64,000 bases of DNA from the NCBI GenBank assembly GCA_034769895.1, contig CM068372.1, positions 432,529,958 to 432,593,957 of the forward strand, written 5' to 3'. The position numbers were made by a program, and so were the translations under genes. Source of the DNA: Magicicada septendecula. Lineage: Eukaryota > Arthropoda > Insecta > Hemiptera > Cicadidae. This document shows, one piece after another, positions 58,712 through 64,000 of this stretch. Positions within the stretch are counted from its first letter, which is position 1. Each line of letters starts with the position of its first letter. The notes beneath the pieces were generated by a model. It did not search any database. It was not told where the DNA came from and saw only the letters and a list, made by a program, of their open reading frames with translations.

Positions 58712-61700
58712 CATAAAATGTTCATGTTATGGTTCAATGATGTTATTAGTATAAAGAAAGTTTAGTAGATACAAGATATTCTATTGTAATTAAAATCATG
58801 TCATTTAATTTTCCATTGTGTAAGTCAGAGAGGCAAGTAGGGCATAAAAATGTAATAGTTTTATTCAAATCAGTAAACCATGTATAATGTACAAACAGAC
58901 CCACCAAGACACTATGTTTGTAAACACAGAATGGCCTATAAACCAAAAAAAAACTATCTATCAAAGAATTAATCTATGTAATAGGAATAAAATTCAATAC
59001 ATACAATACAGAAATTGAAAATATAATTAATACAGATACAGTTAATAGCAAATAGAATGACAAAAGAAAGAAAACTAACTTCTTTTGGAAACAGTCAAAA
59101 ATAGGCTTATGATAGTAATCAAATCAGACTAAACAGCAAATTAATCAATATTGAAATGTTTTAATAACCAAATTATTCACAACAAAGTAATTACGGAGTT
59201 ATTAGGTGTATTCCATGGAAATATTATACCGAAAAAACAAATAAAAACCTTTAAAACACTGAATTTGTACAAAATATGGGGAATACAATTATTATGTAAA
59301 ATTGTAATTTTTGGGCTTAAATGAGTTTGAAACAAACCCAGCTATATATCAAAAGATGTAAAATTAAATAATCAATATTACTGAATAGTTAGATTCATGT
59401 AAAATTAAGAAATATTGGAAATACAGTAAAAAATAAGAAAACTTGTTATGTATAGTTAGATAGTGAAACAAGTCTTAGACAGATATTTTATAATTAAACA
59501 ATATGAAGAGGAAAAAGACATACCACAAATTGCCCTAAAACGACGACGTTGCGTCGTTTAGTCTATTGTTAATCGCAAAGCTGAACAGTTGAAAAATGTA
59601 TTAGTGGAGTTTTGAAAACCAAATAATTTATATTAAAACCAAGTGTGGTTATGTGGCGTGTAACGGAGATGAACTAACAAGTGAAATAATATTATCTATC
59701 TATGTCTAACACTTCACAAGTTTCCAAAAACACAGAATAACACCATAAAACTTAACGCCAGAAATCGACAGCCATTTTTGAACAATTTTTGGAACGAATT
59801 CACACAAAACCAACACGCATATTTGAACACTACACTACACAAGAGATCCATCCAGAATTCGACATCGCAGACGACGAGGGGACATTCAACACTATATTTT
59901 GGAACAACACCACTTCGCAGGAAAAGGGAACATCGTTTTATTTCTGTGGGAGAAGATCTTCAATTCCAACGGCGTCATAGCAAATAAAATCGAGCAGACG
60001 GCGGCCATTGCTGAATTTCTATAAAGACGACGGACCAGTGCTGCCTGGAGCAGAGTGACGTCATTTCTTCGACTTGGTTCGAAATTTAAATAATTTCTTT
60101 CTAATTGACAATTGTAATAATAATTCTGTTCTATTTCAGATATTAACATTTAGTTTAAGAATACCTGTTAAATGTATCTTGTTCCTTGCCCTCTGACCAT
60201 TTCGACTCGTTAAAAGAACCATAAATTTAAACTTGTAAAAAATATATTTGTTAATCTTTCTCACTGCCGACTGTGGCGAATATTAGCCAGTGCCTGGGAC
60301 ATGCGCAGTTTGACTGGCGCACAATTTTGAATGAATAAATGCAAATCAGTATTCAGTTACCAGCATTGTTTTTATTTCTACCATTAATGTTATTATTATT
60401 TTTTATTAAGCAAAAACATAATTCACATTGAGAGAATAGATATAGGAGGAAATTACAAACTCAAATAATTAATTAATTAAATTAAATCATTCAGTCAAAT
60501 TCGATACAAGCACAAGAAAAAATATTTGCAAAATTTTTAAAGTTTGATGTATGGGTTATTTATCAATCAAACACACCTAGTTATAACATATTCTTATCAT
60601 TAATATCTTTATATTTTGTTTATTATTACACTTGAAATTATATTACAATTTGACTAGCCTAACAGTGAGACTTTAAGGAGTCAGACTGATCCAGTGATAA
60701 ACAGAATATCAATACGTATCAACACATATCAATACAATTATATTTTTTAATTTATATCTTTATTTTTATATTTGTAATATTTTTATTTATATTACAAATT
60801 GACTAGCCCAACTAGTGGGGCTAAAGGAAGAACACAATACCTTTGTTATCACCAAAGATACACACACAATATCTCTCAATATATTCCAATTATTTTTAAT
60901 TTTTTTATATTTGTAATATTTTCATTATATTACAATATGTTAGATTTATAAAATTTATTTTTAACAATTATTAAGAAAAATAGTTTTCTTTCAGAATTTT
61001 CAAGACTACAAAAATATCAAAATATTCACAAAGATGTTACATTTAGGTTTTAAATTTATAATTACATGCTACCGTGCTATTATATGTTCCGTAAACACGG
61101 TTTTGGCAAGACAGAAAGTACAATATGGTAAAAGCGTAACAGTAACATAAAGCGGACATCGGAAATCGTTCAGTTGTGTTATCTTCCTACTTTGCTGTGC
61201 TTTTCAGTTTATATTTTAAGAAATAACTTGAAACGTATATTAAGGATTACGTCTGAACAATGTATATACGCTAAAGAAAGTATAATTTTTAGAACTAATT
61301 CAGTTAAACGAACCGTATGACAACACATTGTAATTATACGGCAGGCTCTAGTTTCTGTTGTATCAGGAGGAAAGTGTAAAAGCTTGCAACCGGCTCACGA
61401 GTTAGTGTGTGAATAAGCAGTGACGATGAAATGCTTTTAGTTTAGAAAACAAGATATTAAGTGATTATTTGTTAATTTTATAAATTTACTGGTGTAAATA
61501 AAATAAATGTATTTTAAACTCCGGCATTGGCTGTGTCCGTTTTCGCTATGAGCGTAAGTTCTCGTTATTTTGCTTTGCCTGTAGATTATTTTCAACCTGG
61601 GATGTCATTATAGTACAGTTTGCCACGTAACAAAATTAATATTTTGTGTCAAAACAACCAAACTATTGAACCCTGGCCAACCTTTACGCCCTGACGTTGA

Positions 61701-64000
61701 CTAGGAAGTAACTTGCACATAGTAGTATGGATGTCTGAAATTTGTAACGATTGAGCACAACTTGACAGCACTGGTACCAAGAAAAGTGATGACCTTCTTT
61801 CGTATGAAAAAAGTAGCTTATAAGACCAGATGAACCATGAGTCGTGTGACACGCAAATAAGGTAGTATGAGGCGAGAACTACGTCTCAACCGGTCATTAC
61901 TATCAGTTACAAGTTTTCACATTCTGAACCAACTTGGTGCTGTAAACGCACCTTGATATTACAGTACTGGCTGAAAGCAATTTTGTTAAAAGTCGTAGGC
62001 TATAACATCTGGTCTACGGAGCTGAGTAGACGAGAACTGGGGAAATTACCGACCCCATAAAATAAAATAGAAAAAGTAACCGACATTTGCATAAAATAAT
62101 ATAACTATTTTTAAAAAGTTGATTGAAATACTTTACACATTTTTTATTCTTAATAAAATTAACATTATTAAAACTTTATTTCTAAATAAAAATGAGTGTG
62201 TATTTTAGCACCCAACAAATTACGGTGAATGTTTCAAGATTTCATCAGTTCCATAAGCGATACTGCACATAATAAGACATTAATAGACACAGTAAAGGGC
62301 ATCGACCAAATCGATTGATGACAAAATTCGTTTTTTCCAGGAAAGTTCGGTTACATCATGGTTAGCCGCCGTAAATGTTGAAACAGATCCTGGGTGGGTG
62401 TCTTTTTACCACCTGACGGCTTTAAACATTAAGTTAAGGACGTTATTAACATTTAAAACAAGCGTATTTCCTACGGCAGCTGATGTATCATGCTTTGTAG
62501 TTACCACATGGATAAGTGTGCCCTTGCTACGTTAAACCGAACAAAGAATAAATGCGAAAGATAAAACAATTTAATATTGTGTGATAATGCACGTAAATTC
62601 ATTGTTTCAGTATACTTTGAATTTTTCAGAAATGCATAACTTTTAAACCACATTTGTACGTAATTAATGGTAATCTGCACATTACAATATTGTAAATCTT
62701 AGAATTTTTTACTGAACTCAAAGTAATGTAGCATCTTTCGAATATTCATTTTAGACACTTTCACTTAACATAAAGTACCTCCAATTTGTAACATTGTATT
62801 ATAAATTTCAACTACTCGAATACGTTTTTAGTTTAATTAATAACTAAAACATTACTTAGAAATGGTTGAATTAATATTGGTATAAAATGAATAAGACTAC
62901 ATGGGGCATCTTGAAAACGCTTAATTCCAGACACTCAAAATGACGAAACAGTAATGTGAGACTTGGAACAAGAGACAGTAGGAAGACTAAAAAAGAAACC
63001 ATACACAGTACGACCGCAGAAAAACAGTCCCTCAAAAAAAAATGTTTAGTTGCTGCAGATAATTCCTGAAAGTCGAAAAAAATGTAGTGAATAAAACATG
63101 TTATGTTCTGTCTCGAATGTTGTAAGCGGTTTGAATTAGTGTAAACTGACTTAGCTGTACTAATAAATTAAAAAAAAGATTGTTTATTTACGCATTTGTG
63201 TCGCCTGTATTTAAGATATAACATTTTTGGAATGGGGAAATGTGAAGAATAGGCTAAATGTCAGTTCTAGTAAATTTCGAAAGGCAGTTTTCAAGAGAAT
63301 ATTTTAGTGCCTATTATATAATTCTTTTTCAGAGGTAAGTCACAAGTATGATAGCAAACCACGCAATAACTCTCTCTTTCAGACAGTCTGTTTTCAAGTT
63401 TAAGACTGGTGGTAGGTTGTATACGTGTATTTAATTTAAAGATAGCTAAAGCTCTCAGTAAAGCTTCCCAGTATAATCGTAATTGTATAGAATGTCAGGA
63501 CAAGAATATCTATCGAATAGTTGCGATATATTTTTATATGCGTCTTTCATTCAAGGGAGGAATTGTCAGTGATCAATCATTCGGCCTTAGCCTTGTTCAC
63601 TGACGTCATTCAATTCATTACTCTTAGAATGAGTGAGTTTGGGCGTGAGAGCGAGCGAGAAAGACATGGTGATAGGGGGGAAGAGAGTATCGTCCATGTG
63701 AATCGTTCAATGTAAAAAAAATGTGTGTAGTATTTCCACCACCAACTTCATGTATCAACAGTACTTTAAATCATAAGTATAGAGTTACAATCCTTCTCTA
63801 CCTTCCTTTAATGCACGGCCGACAAAGTGTGATTATATCATATATTAATTTATAAATTTTAACAAATTTGTTCCTACAAAGAAACAATTGAACTAGACAG
63901 TTATATTTTGTTTCTGACATTTTTTGTAATATTCTGTTATATTTGGCAGTAATTGTTACGTAATAAACAATTATTATTTTCGCAAAATATCCTTAACTTG
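58712..64000. other. AT-rich non-coding stretch to the window end
   Basis: No supported gene. The segment around 60630-60840 contains two diverged copies of a TATTACAA...TTGACTAGCC phrase about 145 bases apart. 59530-60060 is GC-richer with a CG-containing hairpin (AAACGAC...GTCGTTT at 59538-59559) but no coding signature. Open frames up to 85 codons are without domains. Confidence 0.45.

Noticed and set aside
59778-60149. Open frames of 63-85 codons on both strands
   Set aside because: They overlap each other in several frames without a recognisable domain; the GC-richer segment alone is not enough to support a gene.

Overview
The window looks like arthropod nuclear DNA, most probably from an insect with a large, repeat-filled genome. 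The background is strongly AT-rich. Long CA/GT, GA and GAA microsatellites are common, and genes are sparse. The only host gene I can recognise is an arthropod-type neuropeptide GPCR. The transposable elements (mariner, Jockey-type non-LTR, Gypsy-type LTR, a tRNA-derived SINE) are typical of insects. A polyneopteran such as a cockroach, termite or stick insect is a guess from the overall look and was not tested.

Layout. 1-7.6 kb: AT-rich non-coding DNA. 7657-8590: a mariner element with an internal deletion, intact ends and a TA target duplication. 8.6-21.4 kb: non-coding, with microsatellites, a small foldback repeat (10710-10868), a 67-bp tandem duplication and a decayed reverse-transcriptase relic (about 14.86-15.15 kb). 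21403-21962: a large foldback element flanked by a 15-bp direct repeat. 22249-23448 (minus strand): an intact seven-transmembrane receptor gene of the CCHamide-receptor (bombesin-receptor-like) family, with a probable 5' UTR splice acceptor near 23681 and a polyadenylation signal at 22172-22177.

24978-30707: a Gypsy-type LTR retrotransposon on the minus strand. It has a tRNA-Leu-like primer binding site, a polypurine tract, gag zinc knuckles and a retropepsin, but no reverse transcriptase or integrase. The gag/protease segment is tandemly duplicated. Each LTR is interrupted at the same point by a different insertion; one of these is a 5'-truncated Jockey-like retrotransposon. Solo LTRs of the same or a sister family occur at 43099, 48406 and 52163, with a truncated one at 51149. 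The first two are flanked by ATAT and the third by TATA.

34101-36597: a nearly complete 2.5-kb DNA transposon with 27-bp perfect terminal inverted repeats, a 4-bp target duplication, subterminal repeats and a two-part transposase-like gene interrupted by one frameshift. The protein carries a CDSCAGQNKN motif and resembles the DUF7869/Sola-like group. It is the strongest candidate for an under-described system.

39.9-42.1 kb: two related foldback elements. One arm of the second has been blown up into about 52 copies of a 27-bp minisatellite. 43.7 kb: a third small foldback. Several foldbacks carry a CTGANGA...GAAA signature similar to a hammerhead-ribozyme core. 44.7 kb: a reverse-transcriptase tail relic. 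46.8-47.1 kb: a tRNA-derived SINE with perfect 10-bp target duplications. 50.06-50.45 kb: the 3' end of another copy of the Jockey-like element, with 76-bp tandem repeats. 52.6-64 kb: mostly AT-rich non-coding DNA with a 90-bp duplication, a long GAA run, a large decayed foldback and short degenerate repeats.

The receptor is the only host protein-coding gene I can support. Everything else with coding capacity belongs to mobile elements. Exons of host genes that are short and flanked by large introns could have been missed.
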